Shown: positions 20,977 through 29,602, numbered from the stretch's first letter. The stretch is 64,000 nt of DNA from Acinetobacter towneri DSM 14962 = CIP 107472 (GCF_000368785.1 NZ_KB849690.1:722252-786251); one strand, 5' to 3'. Numbers and translations: made by a program. Notes: a model not told the origin generated them from the sequence alone.

Positions 20977-22470
20977 ATGAACTTCACAATGTCATTTTCT
21001 GAGCTTATGCCTTTAGCTCCTGTGATGATCGTGGCTTTAACTGCGATTATCGTGATGATCCTTACTGCAATTAAGCGTAACCATAACTTAATTGCTACAG
21101 CATCAGTGGTGGGCTTGAACCTCGCTGCGGCTTACCTTTTACTCATGATGTTTGGCGGGAATTTTGCTCCTGCCAGCGTGATGGGCATGTTTATGATTGA
21201 TCCGTTCACCTTGTTATATCAACTGGTGATTCTGATCGCTGCATTGGCATGTTCTACTTTGTCACATGCGTATATTGAAACGTATAAAGACAACCGCGAA
21301 GAACTCTACATCTTAATGTTGTGTTCAGTGGCGGGCGCTATGTTGATGGTGTCAAGTTCGCACTATGCATCGTTCTTCATTAGCCTTGAATTAATGTCAA
21401 TTCCTTTGTATGGCTTATTGGCATATACCCACCAGCGTTCTAAATCTTTAGAAGCGGGCGTGAAGTACTTGGTATTGTCTGCAACTGCTTCAGCAATGTT
21501 GCTTATGGGTATGGCGTACATTTATGCATACACAGGTTCATTGTCGTTCTATGACTCTGTGCAAGCATTAATGCAAAATATCCAACAGCCATTGGTGATT
21601 TTAGGTTTAGGCTTAATTATCTTTGCGGTGGCATTTAAACTATCTTTGGCACCATTCCACAAATGGACACCAGACGTTTATGACGGTGCGCCTGCACCAA
21701 TCGCAACCTTCCTTGCGACTGCAGCGAAAGTAGCAACCATTGGTTTGTTCGTGCGTTACATTTTGGGTTCAGGGGCAATCCTGATCGACTCGATTGTAAC
21801 TATCATGACCATTATTGCCGTGCTTTCAATTTTGGTGGGTAACTTCCTTGCTGTACGTCAAGTGAACTTGAAACGTATTTTGGCTTACTCATCAATTGCA
21901 CACTTTGGTTATTTGTTGATTGGTTTGATCAGCATGACTTATGCAAGCTTGGGTAATGTCAGCGTTTATGTGATTACCTATGTCTTGACGACTATTGGCG
22001 CGTTTGGTGCAGTGGCATTAATGTCTAGCCCATACAACAACGTAGCAGAAGCTGAAAGTTTGGCTGACTACCGTGGTTTGTTCTGGCGTCGTCCAGTATT
22101 GACTGCTGTATTAACCGTGATGATGCTTTCTCTTGCAGGTATTCCATTAACTGCAGGCTTCATTGGTAAGTTCTTGGTGGTGATGGCTGCGGTAACGACT
22201 CAGCACTGGTTCTTAGCTGCGATGATCATCGTGGGTTCAGGTATTGGTTTGTACTACTACTTGCGCGTTATGGTGGTGATGTATATGACACCGCCAGACG
22301 AACCAAAAATGGATGCTGTCGATCATTGGGGTCAAAAAGTGGGCGGTATTATGGTATTGGCTGCAGCTTTAGCGGTATTGGTGATTGGTGTTTATCCAGA
22401 CCCAATTATCAAAATTGCACTTGAAGCTGAAATTTTGTCACCAATCCATTTCATGCTGTCACAGCAATAA
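20977..22470 (+). CDS. nuoN: NADH-quinone oxidoreductase subunit N
   Basis: A 497-residue antiporter-like subunit and the last of the operon. SLELMSIPLYGLLAY carries the channel glutamate; KLSLAPFHKWTPDVYDGAP and KRILAYSSIAHFGYLLIG are characteristic. It starts three bases after nuoM and is followed by the operon terminator. Confidence 0.97.
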   Translation: MNFTMSFSELMPLAPVMIVALTAIIVMILTAIKRNHNLIATASVVGLNLAAAYLLLMMFGGNFAPASVMGMFMIDPFTLLYQLVILIAALACSTLSHAYIETYKDNREELYILMLCSVAGAMLMVSSSHYASFFISLELMSIPLYGLLAYTHQRSKSLEAGVKYLVLSATASAMLLMGMAYIYAYTGSLSFYDSVQALMQNIQQPLVILGLGLIIFAVAFKLSLAPFHKWTPDVYDGAPAPIATFLATAAKVATIGLFVRYILGSGAILIDSIVTIMTIIAVLSILVGNFLAVRQVNLKRILAYSSIAHFGYLLIGLISMTYASLGNVSVYVITYVLTTIGAFGAVALMSSPYNNVAEAESLADYRGLFWRRPVLTAVLTVMMLSLAGIPLTAGFIGKFLVVMAAVTTQHWFLAAMIIVGSGIGLYYYLRVMVVMYMTPPDEPKMDAVDHWGQKVGGIMVLAAALAVLVIGVYPDPIIKIALEAEILSPIHFMLSQQ

Positions 22471-22495
22471 TTTGAAAGAAGTTTAACTTTCAGTC

Positions 22496-22525
22496 AAAAA
22501 GCCTTCATAAATTGAGGGCTTTTTG
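22496..22525 (+). terminator. nuo operon terminator
   Basis: The stem AAAAAGCCTTC / GAGGGCTTTTT, with one G-U pair and a U-run, lies 25 bases after nuoN and before upp. Confidence 0.85.
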
Positions 22526-22596
22526 GTTTATATACACAATAAAAACAGCATATAATAAAAGGATATTTGCTTTTCTTTCCTTTTAGGTGTTCTCCC

Positions 22597-23232
22597 GTGG
22601 CTATTCATGAAATCCGACATCCGCTTATTCGTCATAAATTAGGGCTATTACGTCGTGCTGATATCAGCACCAAAAACTTCCGTGAATTGGCACAAGAAGT
22701 CACCATGTTGCTGACTTATGAAGCGACCAAAGATTTGCCTATGGTCGAGCACGAAATTGCGGGTTGGAATGGTGCAGTCACTGTAGACCGTATTGCGGGT
22801 AAAAAAATTACGGTTGTGCCTATTTTACGTGCAGGTATTGGCATGTTAGATGGTTTCTTAAACTTGATTCCAAGTGCCAAAGTGTCTGTACTTGGCTTGG
22901 AACGTGATGAAGAAACTTTAGAAGCGCGTACGTACTACAAAAAATTAGTACCAGATGTACAAAACCGTATTGCGATGATTATTGACCCTATGCTTGCCAC
23001 AGGTTCATCTTTAGTGGCAGCGATTGATTTGCTCAAAGCCAGTGGTTGTAAAGACATTCGTGTGATGGTTTTGGTTGCAGCGCCAGAAGGCATTCAACGT
23101 GTAGAAGCCGCGCATCCAGATGTGGTGATCTTTACTGCATCGGTAGATGAAGGTTTAAACCAAGATGGTTATATTGTGCCTGGCTTGGGTGATGCAGGCG
23201 ATAAAATTTTTGGTTCAGTGCAAAAAGATTAA
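22597..23232 (+). CDS. upp: uracil phosphoribosyltransferase
   Basis: A 211-residue enzyme from a GTG start at 22597. It joins uracil to PRPP to form UMP in pyrimidine salvage. [11 protein letters not shown] and the PRPP loop [13 protein letters not shown] are clear, and the GDAGDKIFG end binds uracil. The frame extends up to 22567, but the GTG follows an AGGTG ribosome site and yields the conserved (M)[14 protein letters not shown] start. It is monocistronic, flanked by terminators on both sides. Confidence 0.96.
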   Translation: MAIHEIRHPLIRHKLGLLRRADISTKNFRELAQEVTMLLTYEATKDLPMVEHEIAGWNGAVTVDRIAGKKITVVPILRAGIGMLDGFLNLIPSAKVSVLGLERDEETLEARTYYKKLVPDVQNRIAMIIDPMLATGSSLVAAIDLLKASGCKDIRVMVLVAAPEGIQRVEAAHPDVVIFTASVDEGLNQDGYIVPGLGDAGDKIFGSVQKD

Positions 23233-23246
23233 GCCGAATGTCGGTG

Positions 23247-23274
23247 AAAAAGAGGCATTAACTGCCTCTTTTTT
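23247..23274 (+). terminator. upp terminator
   Basis: The stem AAAAAGAGGCA / TGCCTCTTTTT closes on a five-base TTAAC loop, 14 bases after the stop codon. Confidence 0.9.
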
Positions 23275-23313
23275 ATATACTCATATAAAGTGCAGCTCGT
23301 AAAAGGTTAAGCC

Positions 23314-23607
23314 ATGAAATCTGAACAATATCAAGGGAAAATCAAACAATATAATGCCGAAAAAGGCTATGGATTTATTGCCGCACCTGAAGGTGAAGTG
23401 TTTTTCCATATCTCGGATTTTCCTGCGGCTGAAGGCGAGCCAAAGCGCAATGATCGCGTTAAATTTAATGTGGTTCAAAATGGTGATCGTTATAAAGCCA
23501 TTAATATTGAACCTGTAGAAGATAAATCCAAAAAAGCAAAAAAAGCCAAAGCGGTTGCTGCGAATACGTCGATTACGTCTGCATTGTTATCAAACTTAAA
23601 GCGTTAG
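23314..23607 (+). CDS. cold-shock-domain RNA-binding protein
   Basis: A 97-residue protein. Residues 1-68 form a cold-shock (OB) domain with RNP1 KGYGFIA and RNP2 VFFHIS. The last 25 residues are a lysine/alanine-rich tail (KSKKAKKAKA), probably adding non-specific nucleic-acid affinity. It is longer than CspA (70 residues) because of this tail. The leader is short, so the long thermosensor leader of cspA is absent. A paralogous domain starts the next gene. Confidence 0.88.
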   Translation: MKSEQYQGKIKQYNAEKGYGFIAAPEGEVFFHISDFPAAEGEPKRNDRVKFNVVQNGDRYKAINIEPVEDKSKKAKKAKAVAANTSITSALLSNLKR

Positions 23608-23629
23608 TTTTAAATGTTTTCATGCACAG

Positions 23630-23656
23630 AAAAGAGGCATTCTCGCCTCTTTTTTT
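23630..23656 (+). terminator. terminator after the cold-shock gene
   Basis: The stem AAAAGAGGC / GCCTCTTTT with a six-base loop and a U-run lies 22 bases after the stop codon. It is nearly the same stem as the upp terminator. Confidence 0.88.
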
Positions 23657-23693
23657 GTACAATAATCAAAAATTAACGTGAAAAGAGTAATTT

Positions 23694-24276
23694 ATGTTTT
23701 TAGAAGGGAAAATAAAAACTTATAACGAAGAACGAGGCTTTGGTTTTATTCAAATAGAAGGAGAGCCTAAAGATTTATTTTTTCATATTAAAGATTTTCC
23801 CAATAAAAATCTGCCACTAAAAGTGGGAGAAAATCTAAAATTTCGTAAAGTAGAAGAAAATGGCAAGTTCAAAGCAGATAATATTGTCCGTCTAGATATT
23901 AAGGTTGCAGTCGAAAGGCATACACCTCAATCAAGGGCAATTCATACGACAAAGCAGAATCATAAAAGACAGCAGAAGTCTGAAAATAACTCCATCCAAT
24001 TTTGTTACTTATATTGGTATATTGATTATATTCGGCTTGGCTTATGCAGTATTTAATAAGTACCAAGCTTGGCAAAATAGTCAGCCTGAAGCTTTATCAG
24101 TACAAAAAGTAGTAGAAGTTCCTGTTGTTGAACAGAACTTTACTTGTGATGGGCGTGAGCACTGTAGTCAAATGACGTCTTACGAAGAAGCATTATTCTT
24201 TATACGAAATTGTCCAAATACTAAAATGGACGGTGATGGTGACGGCATACCGTGTGAGAGTCAGTTTAATCGCTAA
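23694..24276 (+). pseudogene. cold-shock domain / transmembrane / excalibur protein, split by a frameshift
   Basis: One frame (23694-24056) encodes an intact cold-shock domain (RNP1 RGFGFIQ, RNP2 LFFHIK) and a basic linker, then runs into nonsense-like sequence. The +1 frame, readable to 24276, continues with a hydrophobic helix (TYIGILIIFGLAYAVF) and a C-terminal excalibur domain with FTCDGREHCSQM and DGDGDGIPCES, a DxDxDG calcium-type loop. The second frame has no ribosome-spaced ATG of its own: its earliest start is a TTG with AAGG directly abutting it. The architecture CSD-linker-TM-excalibur appears to be a single ancestral gene of about 190 codons broken in the linker, near 23960-24000. 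A sequencing error or programmed slippage is possible. Confidence 0.75.
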
Positions 24277-24277
24277 A

Positions 24278-24305
24278 AAAAGAGTACCATCATCGGTACT
24301 CTTTT
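24278..24305. terminator. bidirectional terminator between the excalibur gene and finR
   Basis: The stem AAAAGAGTACC / GGTACTCTTTT with loop ATCATC serves the plus-strand gene ending at 24276 and the minus-strand finR ending at 24311. Confidence 0.88.
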
Positions 24306-24310
24306 ATAAA

Positions 24311-25192
24311 CTATTTCGCGTCGCAAAACTTCATAAATGCCTTTAAGCCAGGCCCTTGGTATTTCTGACGATGCACCAACATGAATAACGGGCGCGTCAG
24401 TTGCCAGAAAGGTGTATCTAAAATCACCAATTGACCTTTTTCTAGTAAAGGTTCAATCGCCAATCGTGAAATACACGACATACCAATCCCACCTGCGACA
24501 ATTTTTAAAATCGCTTCGTTATGACCCAAAGTTAAACGAATATTGGCATCAGGCAGGTCTTTTAAAATTGCATTGTCAAACACTTCACGGGTACCTGAAC
24601 CTTCTTCACGTAAAATCCACTCGGCATCTTCAAAATCTGCAATGCTTAAAGCACGGTTTAACTGCGCTAGAGGATGACTTGGCGCACAGCACACTGCAAG
24701 TTCATCATCACGCCAATGAATACATTGGAGTTGGGGTAAGTGACAAGAGCCTTCTATCAAGGCTAAATCTAGCTGAAACTGATTCACAGCTTCAATCATT
24801 TGGCGGGTATTGCCCACTTGTAATTGTAAATGCGCCTGTGGTTGAATTTGCAAAAAGTCTGCCATTAAATCAGGCATCAAATAGTCACTAATGGTGAGAG
24901 TTGCGCCTAAACGCAAATCAATACTTTGTAGCTCACCTTTAGCGGCTTGCTCAAATGCTTCACAACGACCCAAAATTTCTAAGGCTTGTGGCAATAAAAA
25001 ACGACCCAAATCATTTAGTTGTAGACGCTTACCCAAACGGTCAAACAGTGGAGCACCCAAGCCATCTTCCAAATCTGCTAAGGCCATGCTTGCAGCACTT
25101 TGGGTGAGCTTAACGGCATCACTGGCTTTGGTTACTGTCCCTTCTTGGGCAACTGCTACAAAAACCGCCAACTGGCGTAAAGTCATGCGCAT
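24311..25192 (-). CDS. finR: LysR-family regulator, FinR-like
   Basis: A 293-residue LysR-type transcription factor. The N-terminal winged helix (residues 3-62, ASDAVKLTQSAASMALADLE as recognition region) leads to a substrate-binding-like effector domain. It is divergent from fpr across an 84-base gap. This is the arrangement I recall for finR/fpr in Pseudomonas, where FinR activates the ferredoxin-NADP reductase gene under superoxide or sulfur stress. The ATG at 25192 has an AAGG site; an ATG two codons in is an alternative. The FinR name rests on synteny plus family. Confidence 0.8.
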   Translation of the reverse strand: MRMTLRQLAVFVAVAQEGTVTKASDAVKLTQSAASMALADLEDGLGAPLFDRLGKRLQLNDLGRFLLPQALEILGRCEAFEQAAKGELQSIDLRLGATLTISDYLMPDLMADFLQIQPQAHLQLQVGNTRQMIEAVNQFQLDLALIEGSCHLPQLQCIHWRDDELAVCCAPSHPLAQLNRALSIADFEDAEWILREEGSGTREVFDNAILKDLPDANIRLTLGHNEAILKIVAGGIGMSCISRLAIEPLLEKGQLVILDTPFWQLTRPLFMLVHRQKYQGPGLKAFMKFCDAK

Positions 25193-25276
25193 GAATCAAG
25201 CCTTAACATTTAAAAATATTCATAAATTACCCCAACATGCTAACATGAGCACAGTCTTTCATGCCACGCTCAAATC
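25193..25276. promoter_or_regulatory. shared divergent finR/fpr promoter region
   Basis: This 84-base gap between two divergent starts must hold both promoters and, by analogy with LysR-type systems, the FinR binding site. No operator sequence can be assigned with confidence by eye. Confidence 0.5.
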
Positions 25277-26038
25277 ATGTCAATTGAAAAATTTACTTTA
25301 GAAAAAGTGCTTTCGGTTCATCGTTGGACCAACACCTTGTTTAGCTTCACCATGACCCGACCTGCGCATTTTAAATTTACCGCAGGACAGTTTGCACGTA
25401 TCGGGTTAAAAGTGGGCGATGAATTGGTGGTACGTGCTTATTCGGTGGTGTCATCACCCTTTGATGAAACTTTAGAGTTTTTTTCAATTGTCGTGCCAGA
25501 TGGTGCGTTTACTTCTAACTTGCAGCACCTTCAAGTGGGCGATGAGCTGTACTTGGAAAAAATCCCGTATGGTTTTTTGACCTTGGCGCGTTATCAATTG
25601 CCTGCACCACATGATTTATGGTTATTGGCTACAGGTACAGGTCTTGCACCATTTTTATCCATGCTGCAAGATTTTGAAACGTGGACAAAATATCAACGTA
25701 TTTATTTGGTTTATAGCGTGCGTACTGAAGCCGAATTGGCTTATGTCGATAAAATTCACGAGATTGCCGAAACTTTTGGCGAAGGGCATTCGGGCTTTAA
25801 ATTTATCCCAATTATCACCCGTGACCCTCAGGCTGCTTTGCATGATCGTTTACCTGTATTAATTGCAAATGGCGAATTGGAACAGGCTGCAGGCAGTGTA
25901 CTCAACCCTGAAACCAGCCATGTGATGTTATGCGGTAACCCTGCCATGGTTGATGATACCAAAGAAGCCTTAAAAGCACGGGGTTTAAGCATGAATCGCC
26001 GCGGGGAAGGTAATATTGCTGTTGAAAATTATTGGTGA
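25277..26038 (+). CDS. fpr: ferredoxin--NADP(+) reductase
   Basis: A 253-residue flavoenzyme. The FAD site is RAYSVVSSP (near residue 52), the NADP site is ATGTGLAPFLSML, and it ends in AVENYW, the C-terminal aromatic expected in the bacterial Fpr subclass. It moves electrons between NADPH and ferredoxin or flavodoxin, supporting Fe-S cluster repair and oxidative-stress defence. The divergent finR-like gene is its likely activator. No strong ribosome site is visible before the ATG. Confidence 0.93.
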   Translation: MSIEKFTLEKVLSVHRWTNTLFSFTMTRPAHFKFTAGQFARIGLKVGDELVVRAYSVVSSPFDETLEFFSIVVPDGAFTSNLQHLQVGDELYLEKIPYGFLTLARYQLPAPHDLWLLATGTGLAPFLSMLQDFETWTKYQRIYLVYSVRTEAELAYVDKIHEIAETFGEGHSGFKFIPIITRDPQAALHDRLPVLIANGELEQAAGSVLNPETSHVMLCGNPAMVDDTKEALKARGLSMNRRGEGNIAVENYW

Positions 26039-26186
26039 GGATGTGATGCAGCTATTTAAATAACCACTGTTTAAATTTATGGACAGTATAGGCTTCATGT
26101 TTCATATTGTTAGTTTATGATCATCAACTTAATGTAGAAGTTGGAAAGTGTTGGTGTTTGTCTTGTGTCAATTATGTTTGCTGCGG

Positions 26187-26442
26187 GCAAAGTCAAATAT
26201 TTAAACTTGCGTAGTCAGCTTGGTTTGCATGGCGGCAGTTTGCAAAAAAAATGCAATTTGAAAGTGCTGAATGGAGCAGATGTATTAAGAAAAAATTGGC
26301 TCAATCCGTGCGGAAGATACCTCTTTTTTAGAAAATCAAAGTTCAGCAAAGCTCAACCATTGCAAGGCAGGCGCTTGAATATGAAAAATATAACGCTAGG
26401 TCGTTGGGTGCTATACGTCTAATAAAATACAATTTTTTGTAA
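26187..26442 (+). pseudogene. decayed coding remnant of unknown origin
   Basis: In one frame, beginning after a stop codon at 26199-26201, the sequence reads SAWFAWRQFAKKMQFESAEW and continues with a basic helix-like stretch (RCIKKKLAQSVRKIP). A TAG follows, and then the same frame resumes with STIARQALEYEKYNARSLG and AIRLIKYNFL. The amphipathic, protein-like composition on both sides of the stop suggests a broken gene. It faintly resembles short phage or plasmid proteins of Acinetobacter, but I cannot name it. The longer 93-codon frame over the same DNA (26141-26422) looks less protein-like. Confidence 0.35.
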
Positions 26443-26558
26443 ATATTAGGTGCGTTTTACGCTGTTTTTGGCTGCCTAAATCAAGTTATAAAATAAATCT
26501 ATTTTCACAATTCACTAAAATTTATTTTTTAATGTAACTTTCATCATGCATTTAAAAA

Positions 26559-26590
26559 CCTCATCTAAAACGTTGCAGATGAGGCTTTTT
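26559..26590. terminator. hairpin terminator downstream of the 140-residue gene
   Basis: The stem CCTCATCT / AGATGAGG with a ten-base loop has T-runs on both strands. It lies about 70 bases past the end of the minus-strand gene and about 140 bases past the plus-strand remnant. Confidence 0.75.
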
Positions 26591-26657
26591 ACTTTGTACG
26601 ATTTCTGTTTGAAAACAGCTTTTGAGAGCAAAGCTTGAAAGTGATTTTTTAAAGAGA

Positions 26658-27080
26658 TTAATGCACAAACATATCCATATATTCGCGGATTTCCTGAATC
26701 GCGCTATCGACGTCGCTACTTAGCCAAGTCGGTTCAAAAAAGCCTGCATAATGCTCTAAGCGTTCTTGTGGAACCACCAAACGCACAGGACATTCTTCTT
26801 CAAGTAAGCGCCACGGTAAAATTGGCACTTCATTATCCAGAAATGCAGCAATGTTGCGAATATCAATGATCATAGCATTTACACAATCTGGAAATGGCAT
26901 GACCGAAAATTCTTCGGTACGACGACGGAAATATTCCAAATCGCCCCATTTGAGCAGATAGCTGGGCTTGCTAAATTCAATAATACCAATGAGATGCCCA
27001 TCACGGGTATAGTGCAAGGCACATTGATGAGTGACGTCAGTGTCAAGATCAAGCGATACACTTTGTTGACGATACGCCAT
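26658..27080 (-). CDS. unknown protein, possibly STAS/SpoIIAA-like fold
   Basis: A 140-residue soluble protein from the ATG at 27080; the frame is open to a TTG at 27098 that would add six residues. The alternating pattern CVNAMIIDIRNIAAF (beta strand then helix), then CPVRLVVPQERLEHY, and a C-terminal helix DSAIQEIREYMDMF, resembles the STAS-like fold, but no signature motif is present. There is no signal or membrane segment. It stands alone between the fpr region and the channel locus. Function unknown. Confidence 0.65.
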   Translation of the reverse strand: MAYRQQSVSLDLDTDVTHQCALHYTRDGHLIGIIEFSKPSYLLKWGDLEYFRRRTEEFSVMPFPDCVNAMIIDIRNIAAFLDNEVPILPWRLLEEECPVRLVVPQERLEHYAGFFEPTWLSSDVDSAIQEIREYMDMFVH

Positions 27081-27281
27081 AAAGTTCAAAGTACACAAAA
27101 AAACGGTACGTGATTATAGCGCATTTCCCCGTGAGAGGCAGCTTTGTCGATATTGGGCAACATAGGTGGTACTTGAGGTATATTACATCTTTTCACCATC
27201 TTGCTATGTATTGTCACACAATAAGCGTGAGGAGCTTGTTAGTATGAAAATTCATCAGATAAATACATAAGTGAGGGGAAC

Positions 27282-27560
27282 ATGCCGCATGATTTCAATA
27301 AACCACCTCATGTAAACTCAGCTGAAGACATTAAGCGAAAAAAACGTATTCCAGTCTATATGCTTCTACTGGTGGGAATCTTTTTATTGGCATTGCTGAT
27401 TTACATGATGGCGGATCGCAATCCGAGTCCGAGCGAAGCACCTCCTGGACATCCTAATCCAACCGTACAACAAGCAACGCCAAATAGCACGACAACGGGC
27501 ACAGCTGGAGATGAAGCACGTGCAGAGGACAGCAATACTGCAACAGCAACAGATCGGTAG
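27282..27560 (+). CDS. small single-pass membrane protein, unknown
   Basis: A 92-residue protein. The cytoplasmic N-terminus is followed by a basic cluster (KRKKR, residues 19-23) and one transmembrane helix (about 24-43, IPVYMLLLVGIFLLALLIYM), then a Pro/Ser/Thr-rich disordered tail, probably periplasmic. A strong GAGGGG ribosome site precedes the ATG. It has its own terminator and lies upstream of the channel gene. I do not recognise the family. Confidence 0.7.
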   Translation: MPHDFNKPPHVNSAEDIKRKKRIPVYMLLLVGIFLLALLIYMMADRNPSPSEAPPGHPNPTVQQATPNSTTTGTAGDEARAEDSNTATATDR

Positions 27561-27597
27561 TTTAGCCTAAGCGTCAAAAAATCGTATTTACAAATTC

Positions 27598-27624
27598 AGC
27601 CTTGCCTAGATGCAGGGCTTTTTT
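27598..27624 (+). terminator. terminator after the small membrane protein gene
   Basis: The stem AGCCTTGC / GCAGGGCT (a U-G pair on plus-strand RNA) is followed by six T residues. Confidence 0.75.
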
Positions 27625-27814
27625 GTGGATTTTCACAAGGTTTATTGTCCCTCCTTTGTAGAATTGTTGCGATTCTGCATCCCAAGGTTGAATAAAAAAT
27701 ATGCAAATTCTATGGTGGGTAGAGCTTTACTCAATAATTTGAATCGATAAAAAGCAGTTTTGCGCTGTAGTGCAAACCTAAAAATGAAGCTAATCACCAT
27801 GAGGATTAAACAAG

Positions 27815-29536
27815 ATGAATGATTATTTTAATGGGAACCTACATGGCAGAGGTTTTGATGCCATGTATTATTGGGAGCAATTTCAACCCATTTTAGCTGC
27901 AGTCGCAATTTTACTTGTCGGGTGGGTGATTGCATTATTGGTTGCGGGTGGAATTAAAAAGGTTCTACAAAAATTAGGTACCGATCAAAAATTATCAAAT
28001 GCAACGGGGCATCGTTCAAATATTGAAGTGATTGTGTCGCGGGTCGTGTTTTGGGTGATTTTAATTATTGCGGTCATTGGTGCGCTGAATGTGTTGAATC
28101 TGACCAGTGTCAGTGGGCCATTCAGTAATATGATTCAGCAGTTCTTACTGTTTATTCCTTCTTTACTGGCTGCTGTAGCCGTTGCTTTTATTGGGTGGAT
28201 TTTGGCAAATCTGGTCAAAGTGGGGATGCAAAAACTGTTGGCACGTACTCAGTTGGATGAAAAACTCAGCGCCGATGTGGGTGTGAGTGGCTTAAGTCAA
28301 AATATCAGTGAAATTGTTTATTGGCTGATTTTATTGCTGTTCTTGCCAATTGTGCTGTCAATTTTAGGCTTAAACGGTCTGTTGTTCCCTGTGCAAAACA
28401 TGGTGAATGAAGTTGTGCTGTATTTACCGAACATCTTCATTGCAGGCGTGATTGTTTTTGTCGGATACATTCTGGCAAAAATTGTTCGTGGCATTGTCGA
28501 AGGTTTATTAGGCAGCCTGAATATTCAACAGCATGCTGAAAAAGTTGGCATTTTTAAAAATTCAAATTTACCTAAATTACTCGGTTCGTTTGTTTTCGCC
28601 TTGGTGATCATCACCGCCTTGATTATTGGTTTTGAGGCACTTGGAATTGAAGCCATTTCGCAGCCTGCGACAGCCATGCTGTATGAAATTATGAATGCGA
28701 TCCCGCATATTATTGCGGCAGGTCTGATTCTTATTTTGGCTTATGTGGTGTCGCGTTTTGTAGCCAATATTGTGGTGGAAGTGGTTGCAGGTACAGGAGT
28801 CGATGATATTCCTGCCAAACTCGACTTACAGCGCTTTTTAGGTACGACTAAAATTTCATGTGTAGTCGGTTATCTGATTGTATTCTTTACCATGCTATTT
28901 GCGGTATCTGAAGCGGCGAACCGTTTGGGCTTTGATCAAGTCAGCGGCTTGATTGCCATGTTTATCCAGTTTGGTGCAGATATCCTGTTGGGTGCTGTCA
29001 TTTTGGTGGTGGGTTTCTGGCTCGCGAATTTGGTCGCCAAAGTGGTACAGCGCGGTGAATATAACAGCTCACGTTGGTTGGCAAACTTAGTCCGTATTTT
29101 AATTATGGGTTTGGTGGTTGCCATGGGCTTACGCGCGATGGGTATTGCAGACTCGATTGTGAACTTGGCCTTTGGTTTAACTCTCGGTTCTGTTGCAGTG
29201 GCTTTCGCACTTGCCTTTGGTTTAGGTGGTCGTCAACCTGCAGAGCGTGTGTTAACTGATTTGATTGATAAAGCTAAACGTGAGGCAAATCAACCGAATC
29301 CTTTGCACAAGACAGAAACGGCAACGTCAGCATCAAGTGTGATGACACCTATTGTATCTGAGCAGCCGCAAGCGTCTGTAAGTGATGTGACTACAACACC
29401 TGAAGCGGCAACTGATCATGCAGTGCCAGATACCTTAAAGGTTGATCCTGAACATCCACCAGTCAACAACCCATTTGGTTCGACAGGTGAGGCTGAACCA
29501 GATGTTGATGAACATCCAAAAAATGACCCGAAATAA
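27815..29536 (+). CDS. multi-repeat TM_helix mechanosensitive-channel-like protein
   Basis: A 573-residue inner-membrane protein. About five repeated units of hydrophobic helix plus amphipathic segment are visible, each with a core like GW(V/I)IA.LV..G or GYILAKIV (near residues 38, 126, 219, 310 and 400). These match the conserved TM_helix repeat of bacterial MscS-related proteins. A last segment rich in Gly/Ala (AFGLTLGSVAVAFALAFGLGG) resembles the MscS pore helix. The beta-domain of true MscS is missing; instead there is an acidic, Pro/Thr-rich tail of about 90 residues. It is probably an osmotic or tension-responsive channel; activity is inferred. It has its own terminator. Confidence 0.82.
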   Translation: MNDYFNGNLHGRGFDAMYYWEQFQPILAAVAILLVGWVIALLVAGGIKKVLQKLGTDQKLSNATGHRSNIEVIVSRVVFWVILIIAVIGALNVLNLTSVSGPFSNMIQQFLLFIPSLLAAVAVAFIGWILANLVKVGMQKLLARTQLDEKLSADVGVSGLSQNISEIVYWLILLLFLPIVLSILGLNGLLFPVQNMVNEVVLYLPNIFIAGVIVFVGYILAKIVRGIVEGLLGSLNIQQHAEKVGIFKNSNLPKLLGSFVFALVIITALIIGFEALGIEAISQPATAMLYEIMNAIPHIIAAGLILILAYVVSRFVANIVVEVVAGTGVDDIPAKLDLQRFLGTTKISCVVGYLIVFFTMLFAVSEAANRLGFDQVSGLIAMFIQFGADILLGAVILVVGFWLANLVAKVVQRGEYNSSRWLANLVRILIMGLVVAMGLRAMGIADSIVNLAFGLTLGSVAVAFALAFGLGGRQPAERVLTDLIDKAKREANQPNPLHKTETATSASSVMTPIVSEQPQASVSDVTTTPEAATDHAVPDTLKVDPEHPPVNNPFGSTGEAEPDVDEHPKNDPK

Positions 29537-29569
29537 CCTGTTCAAATTTTGATTTGAATCGCTAAGATG

Positions 29570-29602
29570 ATCGACCAATCACCGTATTGGTCGATTTCTT
29601 TT
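29570..29602 (+). terminator. terminator after the channel gene
   Basis: A ten-pair perfect stem, ATCGACCAAT / ATTGGTCGAT, with a six-base loop is followed by a T-rich run, 34 bases after the stop codon. It overlaps the in-frame upstream extension of the next gene, which argues for that gene's downstream ATG. Confidence 0.85.

Noticed and set aside
23247..23656. Near-identical AAAAGAGGC stems after upp and the cold-shock gene as a repeat family
   Set aside because: Both are ordinary intrinsic terminators with similar GC stems; flanking sequence is not repeated, so they are not a mobile repeat.
24412..25301. Two plus-strand open frames opposite finR (159 and 136 codons)
   Set aside because: They lie antisense to a well-supported LysR-family gene, show unnatural composition (Leu/His- or Ser/Ala/Lys-rich) and have no ribosome sites; they are shadows of finR codon bias.
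26141..26422. 93-codon frame downstream of fpr as an intact gene
   Set aside because: It starts at a TTG without a ribosome site and has an irregular composition. A different frame over the same DNA looks more protein-like but is broken, so a remnant is reported instead.
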